The position numbers and the translations under genes were made by a program. This document shows positions 1 through 11,400 of a stretch of 64,000 nucleotides of DNA, piece by piece. The DNA is taken from assembly GCA_026874595.1 (NCBI GenBank), contig CM049317.1, positions 40,448,401 to 40,512,400 of the forward strand. The letters are read 5' to 3'. Position 1 is the first letter of the stretch. Each line of letters starts with the position of its first letter. The notes under the pieces were generated by a model. That model did not search any database and had not been told where the DNA came from. It saw only the letters and a program-made list of their open reading frames with translations. Source of the DNA: Sipunculus nudus (Eukaryota; Annelida; Sipuncula; Golfingiida; Sipunculidae).

Positions 1-873
1 TCTTTCCTTAATAATAATATGAAGTATGTTATAAGTTCTAGATCCAATGTTACAATATGTGCACATTTTTTAGGGGTGACGGGGGGGGGGGGGGGGGGAA
101 TCATTGACCAAAAACCCCAACTTATGATAAATAACCTTAAATAACAAATAAAATTTTGAATTTACAGGTCTTGGATCACAAGTAAAAACTGAGTAACATG
201 TTTATTTATAATTATTTATTAATTTTGAAACAGTTTGTTGAATTGATGTACATGTTCAGCAAGCTATATTGGTAGTTTTTTGCTGTAAAATACCAATGTT
301 TAACATGAATATTTTATTATTATATTTTGGAAATTCACATAAGATGTAAAATTACAAAATTAATATGACAGGAGTCCAACCAATGATATTTTTATAGAAT
401 ATGAAATAAATTCATAAAATATTAATTATTATGGATTTACAATGTTTTACAAAATTATTGAATTGATTAAAGCCAGCTAGGTAAATATAGTGTAACTGAA
501 GCTAGCCTGGGAGTAGATTTGGAATCTGGGCTGGTCTATATTTAAAATCAGTCCACCACAGGATTGTAAACTTGACCGGCCCAGATCAAAATTCTAATCT
601 GGGCTGGCCCAGTTTAAAATCAAGCCAGACCAGATTTAAATACTGAAGTTTTCACCACAGGATTGTAATCTGGACCGGCCCAGATCAAAATTTTAATCTG
701 GGCTGGCCCAGTTTAAAACTGGTCTGGCTCAGATTAGAATTTTGATCTTGGCCGGTCCAAATCAAAATTTTGATCTGGGCTGGCCAAGTTTTAAATTGGG
801 CCAGATTTTAATCTGGGCCTCGACATATACATATATATATATATAATGTGTGTGTGTATATATATATATGTAT

Positions 874-959
<86 letters not shown>

Positions 960-1248
960 CCCCCCCCCCCCCCTTGCCAATAGGTTCATTTCCACGGTGT
1001 GGAAAATTTTGAAAAACTGTATGTATACTATTGCATTCTGTTGCATTTTTCTCTCATTTTTTGGTCAATGCTCATTTAGTAAAACAGTACCTCCTTGTAA
1101 AGAGATTGTTATTTTGTCTGGATGCATTTTCACACAGAAAATCAGCTTTGCAATATTTCTTTTTTTGCACCTCAATCCCGGAGGCTGCGGCCCTGGATAT
1201 ATAGTACCCCAAACTTGTACAGAGGGCGCGAAGCGGCCGAGCTGAGGA

Positions 1249-1308
<60 letters not shown>

Positions 1309-1523
1309 GTGAGCCCCCCCCCCCCCCCCCCGGGTTTCGCCGCCTATGCAATATACCCGCGAAACCACGTGCTGAGTGGGAACTGAGTTAACGCAATACA
1401 AAAAGCACTTTAAAAGATTTTAAAAATGTTCCCCTGGAGAAATGAGTGTTTCCTTGCTCTCTAAATGAGGATTTAATTCACAGAGTCCATGTCTGACGGA
1501 CGTAGCCTCGAATTCAGTAACAA
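1..1523. repeat. Direct duplication, copy 1 (about 1.5 kb)
   Basis: This block matches 1941-3438 almost base for base; both begin with tctttccttaataataatat and run through aattcagtaacaa. Differences by eye are mostly tract lengths: poly-G near 79-98, (TA)n near 827-955 and 1250-1298, and poly-C near 961-973 and 1314-1331, plus a few single substitutions. Inside lies a degenerate internal repeat at about 520-820 built from variants of ccagatcaaaattctaatctggg and ctggcccagttt, partly inverted. Long open frames here come only from TATATA tracts read as Tyr-Ile repeats and are not genes. Because the copy starts at base 1 it may extend left of the window. Confidence 0.9.
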
Positions 1524-1940
1524 TCCACAGCTGAGAAATGATATGATTACTGACATTTGGCAGTCTAAAAAAAGAGGTGAACATGCGTGAAAATTCAATT
1601 TAGAATTTTATTTCTTAGGGTGATAAACATGGTGTAGGTTTCACTTTAGAGTTTATAACGTAAACAAAGCTAATCTTATAACTGATAACTAATCTAAATT
1701 GAAGATAGTTAAATGTTGCAATACAAATATTCTCTACCTTCAATAGTTCAAATGATGAGTGGTGAATATTTTTCCCACTGTTTTATCTTAATCCATTATG
1801 ATCTTGTTAATAATTCACACAAATTAGCCAATATCAACCTAATTTATGTACACTAGATACACATTTTTCTATTTGCTAAATTTCAGTCACCTAATTGCAA
1901 TGACTTAAGTTCAGGTATCTTAACAGATGTTTCAGGGCCT
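1524..1940. other. Spacer between duplicated blocks
   Basis: This AT-rich sequence of about 417 bp is present once. It separates the two copies of the 1.5-kb block. I see no coding potential, no target-site duplication and no LTR hallmarks here. Confidence 0.5.
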
Positions 1941-2819
1941 TCTTTCCTTAATAATAATATGAAGTATGTTATAAGTTCTAGATCCAATGTTACAATATGT
2001 GCACATTTTTTAGGGGTGACGGGGGGGGGGGGGGGGGGGGGGGGAATCATTGACCAAAAACCCCAACTTATGATAAATAACCTTAAATAACAAATAAAAT
2101 TTTGAATTTACAGGTCTTGGATCACAAGTAAAAACTGAGTAACATGTTTATTTATAATTATTTATTAATTTTGTAACAGTTTGTTGAATTGATGTACATG
2201 TTCAGCAAGCTATATTGGTAGTTTTTAGCTGTAAAATACCAATGTTTAACATGAATATTTTATTATTATATTTTGGAAATTCACATAAGATGTAAAATTA
2301 CAAAATTAATATGACAGGAGTCCAACCAATGATATTTTTATAGAATATGAAATAAATTCATAAAATATTAATTATTATGGATTTACAATGTTTTACAAAA
2401 TTATTGAATTGATTAAAGCCAGCTAGGTAAATATAGTGTAACTGAAGCTAGCCTGGGAGTAGATTTGGAATCTGGGCTGGTCTATATTTAAAATCAGTCC
2501 ACCACAGGATTGTAAACTTGACCGGCCCAGATCAAAATTCTAATCTGGGCTGGCCCAGTTTAAAATCAAGCCAGACCAGATTTAAATACTGAAGTTTTCA
2601 CCACAGGATTGTAATCTGGACCGGCCCAGATCAAAATTTTAATCTGGGCTGGCCCAGTTTAAAACTGGTCTGGCTCAGATTAGAATTTTGATCTTGGCCG
2701 GTCCAAATCAAAATTTTGATCTGGGCTGGCCAAGTTTTAAATTGGGCCAGATTTTAATCTGGGCCTCGACATATACATATATATATATATAATGTGTGTG
2801 TGTATATATATATATGTAT

Positions 2820-2879
<60 letters not shown>

Positions 2880-3169
2880 TGCCCCCCCCCCCCCCCTTGC
2901 CAATAGGTTCATTTCCACGGTGTGGAAAATTTTGAAAAACTGTATGTATACTATTGCATTCTGTTGCATTTTTCTCTCATTTTTTGGTCAATGCTCATTT
3001 AGTAAAACAGTACCTCCTTGTAAAGAGATTGTTATTTTGTCTGGATGCATTTTCACACAGAAAATCAGCTTTGCAATATTTCTTTTTTTGCACCTCAATC
3101 CCGGAGGCTGCGGCCCTGGATATATAGTACCCCAAACTTGTACAGAGGGCGAAGCGGCCGAGCTGAGGA

Positions 3170-3215
<46 letters not shown>

Positions 3216-3438
3216 GTGAGCCCCCCCCCCCCCCCCCCCCCCCCCCGGGTTTCGCCGCCTATGCAATATACCCGCGAAACCACGTGCTGAGTGGGAACTG
3301 AGTTAACGCAATACAAAAAGCACTTTAAAAGATTTTAAAAATGTTCCCCTGGAGAAATGAGTGTTTCCTTGCTCTCTAAATGAGGATTTAATTCACAGAG
3401 TCCATGTCTGACGGACGTAGCCTCGAATTCAGTAACAA
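1941..3438. repeat. Direct duplication, copy 2 (about 1.5 kb)
   Basis: Second copy of the block at 1-1523. The (TA)n tract near 2832-2878 is shorter than in copy 1, while the poly-G tract near 2021-2044 and the poly-C tract near 3221-3246 are longer. The right junction is sharp: after aattcagtaacaa the two copies diverge completely (tccacagctg after copy 1, aagtactgag after copy 2). A true tandem duplication or an assembly duplication of two haplotypes would look the same at this level. Confidence 0.9.
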
Positions 3439-4509
3439 AAGTACTGAGTTGAGATCGTTCGAAATCGCCCTGACAGTTTGCATTTCCCGTTAGAGTCTAA
3501 CTTAGGGCTCATTATCTACAAACATATATGCACGGAAATCGGCAATATTCGTAGAGAGTGCCGTTTAATGTCTTAGGTTATGCAAAAGAGTTGACATGAA
3601 CGGAGCGCCAGCGTGTCTTGTCTCGGAGACTATACTAAATCTCGTCTGTCCAGCCAAGGCATGCCGCGTTGTCGTGGATATATACCGGGATTACAAAGTC
3701 GGGTATTTTGTTACCTAAATTAGCAATAAGCGCAGAAGTCCAATCAACAATTGTCCGTACATTTCACACAAAGGTTGAACGAAAATTCTGCAGAAATACG
3801 TGGGATAATATTGATAAAAATAATACTTGGAAGATCGCTGCGTTGGCGTGACCGGCGGGAATAAAAAGTCGGAAAAAGTCGAAATTTAATTTTTATTTTA
3901 ATTTCATTTTCCAGTTTTTAGGGTCGGCGGGTTCGAGAAATGACAAATAAAAATATAATGAACTAAGCATTTATACATTTACTTGATATATACCTTTACT
4001 ATAATATTATCATGTTGTGATACCGGCTGAAAGTCTGGTGATCACAGCATGATCACTAAGTTAAATCCCTACATTAATGCATTTAAACACTAACTTGATA
4101 TATACTTTAGAAGCCTTACACATGGGGATATGTTCACAAGGGCATCCCGCCTTTGTGGATAAGCAATTAATATCATATAGGTGAGTGTATATCCCAAGGC
4201 TAAACCTAAAGGCTATTAGAACTGGAACCATGCAGCTGGGTGACTTTGTCACATAAGGATGAGGTTTGTTCAGCCTGTGATCAGGAGACCCAGCTTTGGC
4301 CGGGACCAACGGTCGTTTGTTTGAATGGAACACTAAATCCATTTGTGCCGGGCACCCCGAGAACAACTAAGACTGAATTTGTAGAAATATTGTCATTTAT
4401 TATGAAGAAATAAATATGATCTAATATGTACGTTACATGATTAACAGTGACATAACAAATACAAATCATCACAGTATACACAAACATCACAGTAAATGAC
4501 AAGTAAAAC
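3439..4509. other. Unassigned region, no gene recognised
   Basis: This stretch holds moderately GC-balanced DNA at 3440-3860 with a 60-codon open frame (3669-3851) that I do not recognise. AT-rich DNA and a block at about 4245-4375 (ctttggccgggaccaacgg) follow, which could be an old SINE but lacks a clear tRNA-like promoter. I cannot support a gene. Confidence 0.4.
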
Positions 4510-5020
4510 AGTCAAAAATACTAATACCTAAAGCACCAGTCAGTTACTGAATGTCTGATCCAAAGATTCATGTATGTTAAAAACATCATGGTAATACCAC
4601 AATCCAGTCAGTAAAATCACACCAATACCTAAAACACAGTCACTTACTGAATGATTTAAATCCCTAAGCTAATCATGACATATATTTCCTTTTAGAGCAT
4701 GCATGTAATATGACAGCAATACCTAAAGCACTAAAGCACCAGTCAATTACTGAATGCATTAAAGTCCTAAGCTATTCATGACAGATATGTTCCCTTAGAG
4801 TACAGTGTAAAGTCCTTATTCTTATAGAGACCACCATTATACATAATTATTTCAACACCGTCAAATACGGAATGCATAAGCCTTAGCTGCCAATGACATA
4901 GTTAGAATTATAGTTATCAGAGCACCAGACCGTTTTAGACCTAAATGCAAAAGATGTATTAACAAAGAAAATGAACAAGAACCAGTCAATTACTGAATGC
5001 TGTAACCCTTAAATAAAAAC
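4510..5020. repeat. Degenerate ~100-bp tandem repeat
   Basis: The phrase cctaaagcaccagtcagtta followed by ctgaatg recurs with changes near 4530, 4625, 4710-4760 and 4980. Two of the copies are followed by variants of cctaagctattcatgacaga. Spacing is irregular (about 90-120 bp), which fits an old decaying tandem array. No protein signal is present. Confidence 0.6.
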
Positions 5021-5088
5021 CTGTTGATGAGCCTTAACTAAATGTTGCCTTAAAATCTTATATAAGTTTAGAGCTATGATAATGAGTA

Positions 5089-5148
5089 GACTTGGTGGGG
5101 ACAAAATACCGCCATGGCCGCTGCTTGAGCGAGGCTCCCCACCAAGTC
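5089..5148. other. Hairpin with 12-bp perfect arms
   Basis: gacttggtgggg at 5089-5100 is the exact reverse complement of ccccaccaagtc at 5137-5148, leaving a 36-nt GC-rich loop. It could be a transcribed stem-loop, the end of a small inverted-repeat element or chance. It is too short for a tRNA with recognisable arms and has no obvious microRNA-length duplex. Confidence 0.6.
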
Positions 5149-5479
5149 CCTAAAACAATGACTTTGAAAGTTGCTATGCATGTATGCAATTCTGATCGTA
5201 TAATTGGTGTTCATCCGGTGTACCTGTTTACATATTTGACAGAATTACTACATATTAAAGAATTTGCCAACAAGCATATACAGGTACATAGCCTTATGAT
5301 TGCTAAGCAGATTCAGCAGTGTACACTCATATAAAAAAATTAACAGTGATGCAACAGTCAGAGGAAGTTTGACGAAGGGGGTACACAGACAGGTGTAAGA
5401 AATGACATGAACTGCAAAAAACCAACCTCAGTCAAATCCTGAAAAATGGGTTTGCCGGAGCTATAAACCACAAGGGTTA

Positions 5480-6470
5480 ATACAAAAATAGGAAGCTAAC
5501 GGAGTTAAAACGTTTGCGAAATTGACAGTACTGGGAGGTTTTTATGTGGAGAAGTGGCGGCCGAATGTATCTTAGAAATGCTTTTGATTTCCATCTCCCA
5601 AGGCGCATGACTGATCTGGGATTCCCATGGAGACTGCATGTGTTGCTGCTCGGATACGGAAGCTATTGCTTTTGTATTGGTTTTGAGGTTAAAGAATGAG
5701 CGAGAGACTGGTTTACCATCTTGAAAGTGACCGGGCAAAAGGGGCTTGCTGAAGGTTGAAGAACAATAACTGTGACATGATGTAGTGGTACTTGCTTGAA
5801 TCTGGACATGGTTATTTTGAAGGAATTCCCATGTTGCGAAATATCATCAAATAATAGATTGTTACCCAGACTCTCTGACGTACTTGTAATTTCACCTATA
5901 CAAAGAAAGGCATGAAAGGCCAGGAGAAACACGGCTTGCAGTAGTTTCTGAATACGAAGAAAGGCATGAAAGGCCAGGAGGAACACGGCTTGCAGTAGTT
6001 TCTGAATATATGGTGTCTGGAAGATCAATGGAATAGCTGCACACAGTTTATGAAGCAGATCTAATGTGATTGGGAGTCTCTGATCTTGGTTGGCCCGTTT
6101 TCTAAGCAAGGCAGAACCTTATTGACAATGAAGGAGTCTGTGGGGACAGGAAGGCCTGCTATTTTATTGAAAAGTTGATAGCTGATAAATGTGAGCTTAT
6201 AGTGGCAGCAGCTGATCCTTGAACAGTGTGTTTATAAAGTATAAAATTTATTATATATTCTTCACTACAGGGCAATATACAGGGGTTTGGACAGGTTTGG
6301 ATAAATTGAATGAAATTGTGGAGAGAGTGACCATAAGCCCTGCAGGTACTTGGTGCAAGGCTACCCACCAGATTTGAAGTAACCTTAGCTGCTAATGAGC
6401 TTGCAGGAGATGAACTGGGATATGGGAAGGCTCGGGATCCAGATGTGGTGCCACAGTTTTCACTGCTGCC
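5480..6470 (-). pseudogene. Tyrosine recombinase, frameshifted relic
   Basis: Read on the minus strand, fragments in several frames follow the order of a tyrosine recombinase of the type common in DIRS-like and Crypton-like elements. First comes an N-terminal core-binding piece (about 6159-6368, with LAPSTCRAYGHSLHNFIQFI). Next is a middle piece (5663-6109) containing QRLPITLDLLHKL and the helix FLLAFHAFL that normally carries the first catalytic arginine. Last is a C-terminal piece with FRIRAATHA and GRWKSKAFLRYIRPP, whose tyrosine codon (5567-5569) is the expected nucleophile. At least three frame changes and an internal 54-bp direct duplication make it non-functional. A plausible 3' splice site (tcttttgtcttgcag) precedes the first piece near 6480. 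It may belong to the same class of element as the DIRS-like reverse transcriptase at 35465-36775, but nothing links them physically. Confidence 0.85.
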
Positions 6471-6499
6471 ACCTGCAAGACAAAAGATCAGCAGTTTGT

Positions 6500-7890
6500 T
6501 TTTTTAGTTAAGCTGACTTAAAGTCATCTGAGCTATAGCGATCACCCTTTGTCCGTCATCCATCTGTCTTTTGATATGTGTGTCCGTCCGTCCATTAACA
6601 GGGCACAAATCATTACCACGGGACCTAGAATCTTCTCACACGACAAGCAGGGAGGTCCATGAAAAGTCTCCTTGGAAGCCTGAAATTAAGTCTCTGTTAC
6701 CCATATCCTGTGAGCTATGGGGCTCAGAAATATCCCCCCCCCCAAAGAATAATTAAAAATTTGATACTACAGCTCAAGGATCTGAACAACAAATGCATTG
6801 ATCACCATGATTCTGTGCATGCATATTGACCATGGAGTGTTTCATCAGTTTCTGCAGAGAGGTTGTGCCACCTGGATTTTTTTTTCAAATTTTTACATAT
6901 TTTTTTCTCTATTTTTGAGACCTTAAAAGATGTGGTCGTCCATTACCAAGGCACAAATCTTAATCACTGGACCTAGAATCTTCTTACTTGACATCCTGGA
7001 AGGTCTATGAAAATTTTCCTAGGAAAGCTGAAATTAGGTCTCTGTTATCCATAGCCTCTGAGCTGTGGGGCTCAAGAGTACCCCCCAAAATAATTAATAA
7101 TTTGAATTAAAAGTTCCAGTATCCGAACAACTAATGCATTTATCACCATGATTCTTTGCATGCATATTGATCATGGAGTGTTACATTAGTTCCTGCAGAC
7201 TGGTGGCTCCACCTGGAATTTTTCAAATTTTTGCGCATTGTTTTCTCCATTCTTGAGACCTTTAAAGATGCGGTTGTCCATTCACAGGGCACAAATTGTA
7301 ACCGGCTGGACCTAAAAACTTGCAACATGATATCTTGAGAGATCCATTAAAAGTCTCATTGGAAACTAGAAATTAGGTCTCTGTTACCTGTATTCTCCAA
7401 GCTATGGGGCTTATGAATACCCCAAAGAATAAGTGAAAAATTGATATCAAAGCAGGGCACAAATCATATCCATTGGACCTAGAATTTTCTAACTTAGCAA
7501 AAGTTCACTTCAGAAACCTAAAATTAGGTGTCTGTTGCCTATATCTTCTGAGCTAACAGGCAGGTAAGTCCCCCCCCCCCCCAGAATAATTAATAAATTG
7601 ATACAAAAGATCCAGTGACAAGGCACAAATCGTATTCACTGGACCTAGAATCTTCTTACTTGACAACCAAGGAGGCCGGTCCATGAAAGTGTCCTAGGAA
7701 CCCTGGTGTTAGGTCTCTGTTACCCATATCCTCTGAGCTATGGGGCTCAAGAGTATCCCCCTAGAATAATTAAAAATTTTATACAAAAGTTCCAGTATCT
7801 GAACAACTAATGCATTTATTACCATGATTCTTTGTATGCATGTTGATCATGGAGAGTTATATTAGTTCCTGCAGACAGGTGCCTCCACCT
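6500..7890 (+). repeat. Family B repeat array (~340-bp units)
   Basis: The array opens with ctgacttaaagtcatctgag at about 6512, a header also seen near 16424 and 51150. Units then repeat a fixed order: 'gggcacaaatc...ggacctagaatc', 'gaggtccatgaaaa', 'gaaattaggtctctgttacc', a short C-run, 'gaacaactaatgcatt' and 'ctgcagactggtggcgccacctgg'. Copies of the gaacaacNaatgcatt box lie near 6784, 7126 and 7803, with a shorter unit in between. Copies diverge by perhaps 15-25% by eye. No open frame is conserved, so I treat it as a non-autonomous element or satellite. Confidence 0.75.
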
Positions 7891-8400
7891 GGAATTTTTA
7901 GCGAACCTATGAGCTTATGCGATGGCGCGGCGTCCGTCCATCATCAGCCGTCCGCTGTCAGCCATCCGTCGTCTAGGGCTGGCTTTCCACCATCCATGGC
8001 TGTAAGTCAGAAACCATCAGAGCTAGCAGCTCCAAATTACATGTAAGAATTAGTCACATGTGAAACTTGGTGTCCTGGAGCTTATTATTGGGTATCTGCA
8101 TCAGTGTCTAGACGTCTAGACACAATGTTTGGATGCAGAATTTCCAGATTATTGGAGCTATATCTTTCAACTGTTTGAAAAAACTTGGTTTGCATTTTAC
8201 ACGAATTGGGTTTATCATCAGGTCACATGTGAACTGCTGCGCCCTCATTTTCGGTTGACCTCTGACCTTTCCTCGCTGCCCAGCATCCATTTGTGCGTCT
8301 GTTTCCACACAAAAACCCGCATATCTCGGGAACCGTTTTTCCGATCATGCTAAAAGTTTTGCACAAATATAGCCCTTAGATAGCTTTATAACAAACACTA
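7891..8400 (+). repeat. Lead-in sequence of the satellite A element
   Basis: This segment contains gtccgtccatcatcagccgt, the phrase acatgtgaactgctgcgccc and tgacctctgacctttcctcg, followed by cgcatatctcgggaaccg. The reverse complement of a related sequence flanks the inverted satellite A copy at about 38570-38720. Both arrays therefore carry the same non-repeated flank, which suggests that the satellite is the internal part of a mobile or duplicated element. Open frames across it are incidental. Confidence 0.65.
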
Positions 8401-11400
8401 AAAATGGTGGCGCCACCTGCAACCATTTTTGGATAGCGTCCATCTGTTCATCTGCCTTGGGATAATATCACTCATATCTCAGCAGTGGTTTGACTTATCC
8501 ACCTGAAATTTTGCAGGTTTATACATCCTAGACAGCTTTCTCGATTTTATGACAGGTGGCACCACCTATATTCACGTTTACTCTGCAGACATCCAAGCTC
8601 ATATCTCAGGTTCCGTTTGACCTATTGGGCCACCTGCAACCACTTATGCACAGCGTCCATCTGTTCATCTGCCTGGGGATAAAATCACTCATATCTCAGC
8701 AGTGGTTTGACTTATCCACATGAAATTTTGCAGGTTTATACATCCTGGACAGCTTTCTCGATTTTATGACAGGTGGCGCCACCTACATTCAGGTTTTACT
8801 CTGCAGACATCCAAGCTCATATCTAGGGAACTGTTTGACCGATTTGGCCAAAATTTTGCATGTGTATAGATCTCACATAGCTCTTCATCATCGGCAAAAC
8901 TGGTGGCAACACCTGCAACCATTTATGCATAGGGTCCATCTGTATATCTGCCTTGGGATAAAATCACTCATATCTCAGCATTGGTTTGACTTATCCACCT
9001 GAAATATTGCAGGTTTATACATCCTAGACAGCTTTCTCGATTTTATGACAGGTGGCGCCACCTATATTCACGTTTACTCTGCAGACATCCAAGCTCATAT
9101 CTCAGGTTCCGTTTGACCTATTGCGCCAACATTTTGCATGTGTATAGATCTCACATAGCTCTTCATCATAGGCAAATCTGGTGGCGCCACCTGCAACCAT
9201 TTTTGCACAGCGTCCATCTGTTCATCTGCCTTGGGATAATTTCACTCATATCTCAGCTGTGGTTTGACTTTTCCACCTGAAAATTTTAGCAGGTTTATAC
9301 ATCCTGGAAAGCTTTCTCAATTTTATGACAGGTGGCGCCACCTACATTCATGTTTACTCTGCAGACATCCAAGCTCATATCTTTGGAACCGTTTGACCGA
9401 TTTGGCCAAAATTTTGCATGTGTATAGATCTCACATAGCTCTTCATCATAGGCAAAACTGGTGGCACCACCTGCAACCATTTATGCATAGGGTCCATCTG
9501 TATATCTGCCTTGGGATAAAATCACTCATATCTCAGCAGTGGTTTGACTTATCCACCTGAAATTTTGCAGGTTTATACATCCTGGACAGTTTTCTCGATT
9601 TTATGACAGGTGGCGCCACCTACATTCAGGTTTTACTCTGCAGACATCCAAGCTCATATCTAGGGAACTGTTTGACCGATTTGGCCAAAATTTTGCATGT
9701 GTATAGATCTCACATAGCTCTTCATCATAGGCAAAACTGGTGGCACCACCTGCAACCATTTATGCACAGCGTCCATCTGTATATCTGCCTTGGGATAAAA
9801 TCACTCATATCTCAGCAGTGGTTTGACTTATCCACCTGAAATTTTGCAGGTTTATACATCCTGGACAGCTTTCTTGACTTATGACAGATGGCACCACCTA
9901 CATTCACGTTTACTCTGATAACATCCAAGCTCATATCTCAGGTTCCGTTTGACCTATTTGGCCAAAATTTTGCATGTGTATCGATCTCACATAGCTCTTC
10001 ATCATAGGCCAATCTGGTGGCGCCACCTGCAACCATTTTTGCACAGCGTTCATCTGTTCATCTGCCTTGGGATAATTTCACTCATATCTCAGCAGTGGTT
10101 TGACTTATCCACCTGAAATTTTGCAGGTTTATACATCCTGGACAGCTTTCTGGACTTATGACAGGTGGTGCCACCTACATTCACGTTTACTCTGCAGACA
10201 TCCAAGCTCATATCTCAGGTTCCGTTTGACCGATTTGGCCAAAATTTTGCATGTGTATAGATCTCACATAGCTCTTCATCATAGGCAAAACCGGTGGTGC
10301 CACCTGCAACCACTTATGCACAGCGTCCATCTGTTCATCTGCCTGGGGATAAAATCACTCAAATCTTAGCAGTGGTTTGACTTATCCACATGAAATTTTG
10401 CAGGTTTATACATCCTGGACAGCTTTCTCGATTTTATGACAGGTGGCGCCACCTACATTCAGGTTTTACTCTGCAGACATCCAAGCTCATATCTAGGGAA
10501 CTGTTTGACCAATTTGGCCAAAATATTGCATGTGTATAGATCTCACATAGCTCTTCATCATAGGCAAATCTGGTGGCGCCACCTGCAACCATTTTTGCAC
10601 AGCGTCCATCTGTTCATCTGCCTTTGGATAATTTCACTCATATCTCAGCAGTGGTTTGACGTATCCACATGAAATTTTGCAGGTTTATACATCCTGGACA
10701 GCTTTCTCAATTTTATGACAGGTGGCGCTACCTACATTCAGGTTTTACTCTGCAGAAATCCAAGCTCATATCTAGGGAACTTTTTGACCGATTTGGCCAA
10801 AATTTTGCATGTGTATAGATCTCACATAGCTCTTCATCATAGGCAAAACTGGTGGCACCACCTGCAACCATTTATGCACAGCGTCCATCTGTATATCTGC
10901 CTTGGGATAAAATCACTCATATCTCAGCAGTGGTTTGACTTATCCACCTGAAATTTTGCAGGTTTATACATCCTGGACAGCTTTCTTGACTTATGACAGA
11001 TGGCACCACCTACATTCACGTTTACTCTGATAACATCCAAGCTCATATCTCGGGTTCCGTTTGACCTATTTGGCCAAAATTTTGCATGTGTATCGATCTC
11101 ACATAGCTCTTCATCATAGGCAAATCTGGTGGCGCCACCTGCAACCATTTTTGCACAGCGTCCATCTGTTCATCTGCCTTGGGATAATTTCCCTCATATC
11201 TCAGCAGTGGTTTGACTTATCCACCTGAAATTTTGCAGGTTTATACATCCTGGACAGTTTTCTCGATTTTATGACAGGTGGCGCCACCTACATTCAGGTT
11301 TTACTCTGCAGACATCCAAGCTCATATCTTTGGAACCGTTTGACCGATTTGGCCAAAATTTTGCATGTGTATAGATCTCACATAGCTCTTCATCATAGTC

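Noticed and set aside
762-1401. Open frames of 89-141 codons rich in Tyr-Ile repeats on both strands (also 2754-3316)
   Set aside because: They are translations of (TA)n and poly-C/G tracts, overlap on both strands and change length with the tract.
1-3438. The two 1.5-kb blocks as LTRs of a retroelement
   Set aside because: The 417-bp interior has no coding capacity, there is no primer site or polypurine tract and the ends are not TG...CA.
4245-4375. Possible tRNA-derived SINE
   Set aside because: No convincing A-box/B-box pair, poly-A or target duplication was seen.
6500-8100. Regularly spaced repeats considered as a CRISPR array
   Set aside because: Units are hundreds of bases long and diverged, with no short direct repeats or unique spacers, in an evidently eukaryotic genome. 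The same applies to the 26-bp minisatellite, which has no spacers.
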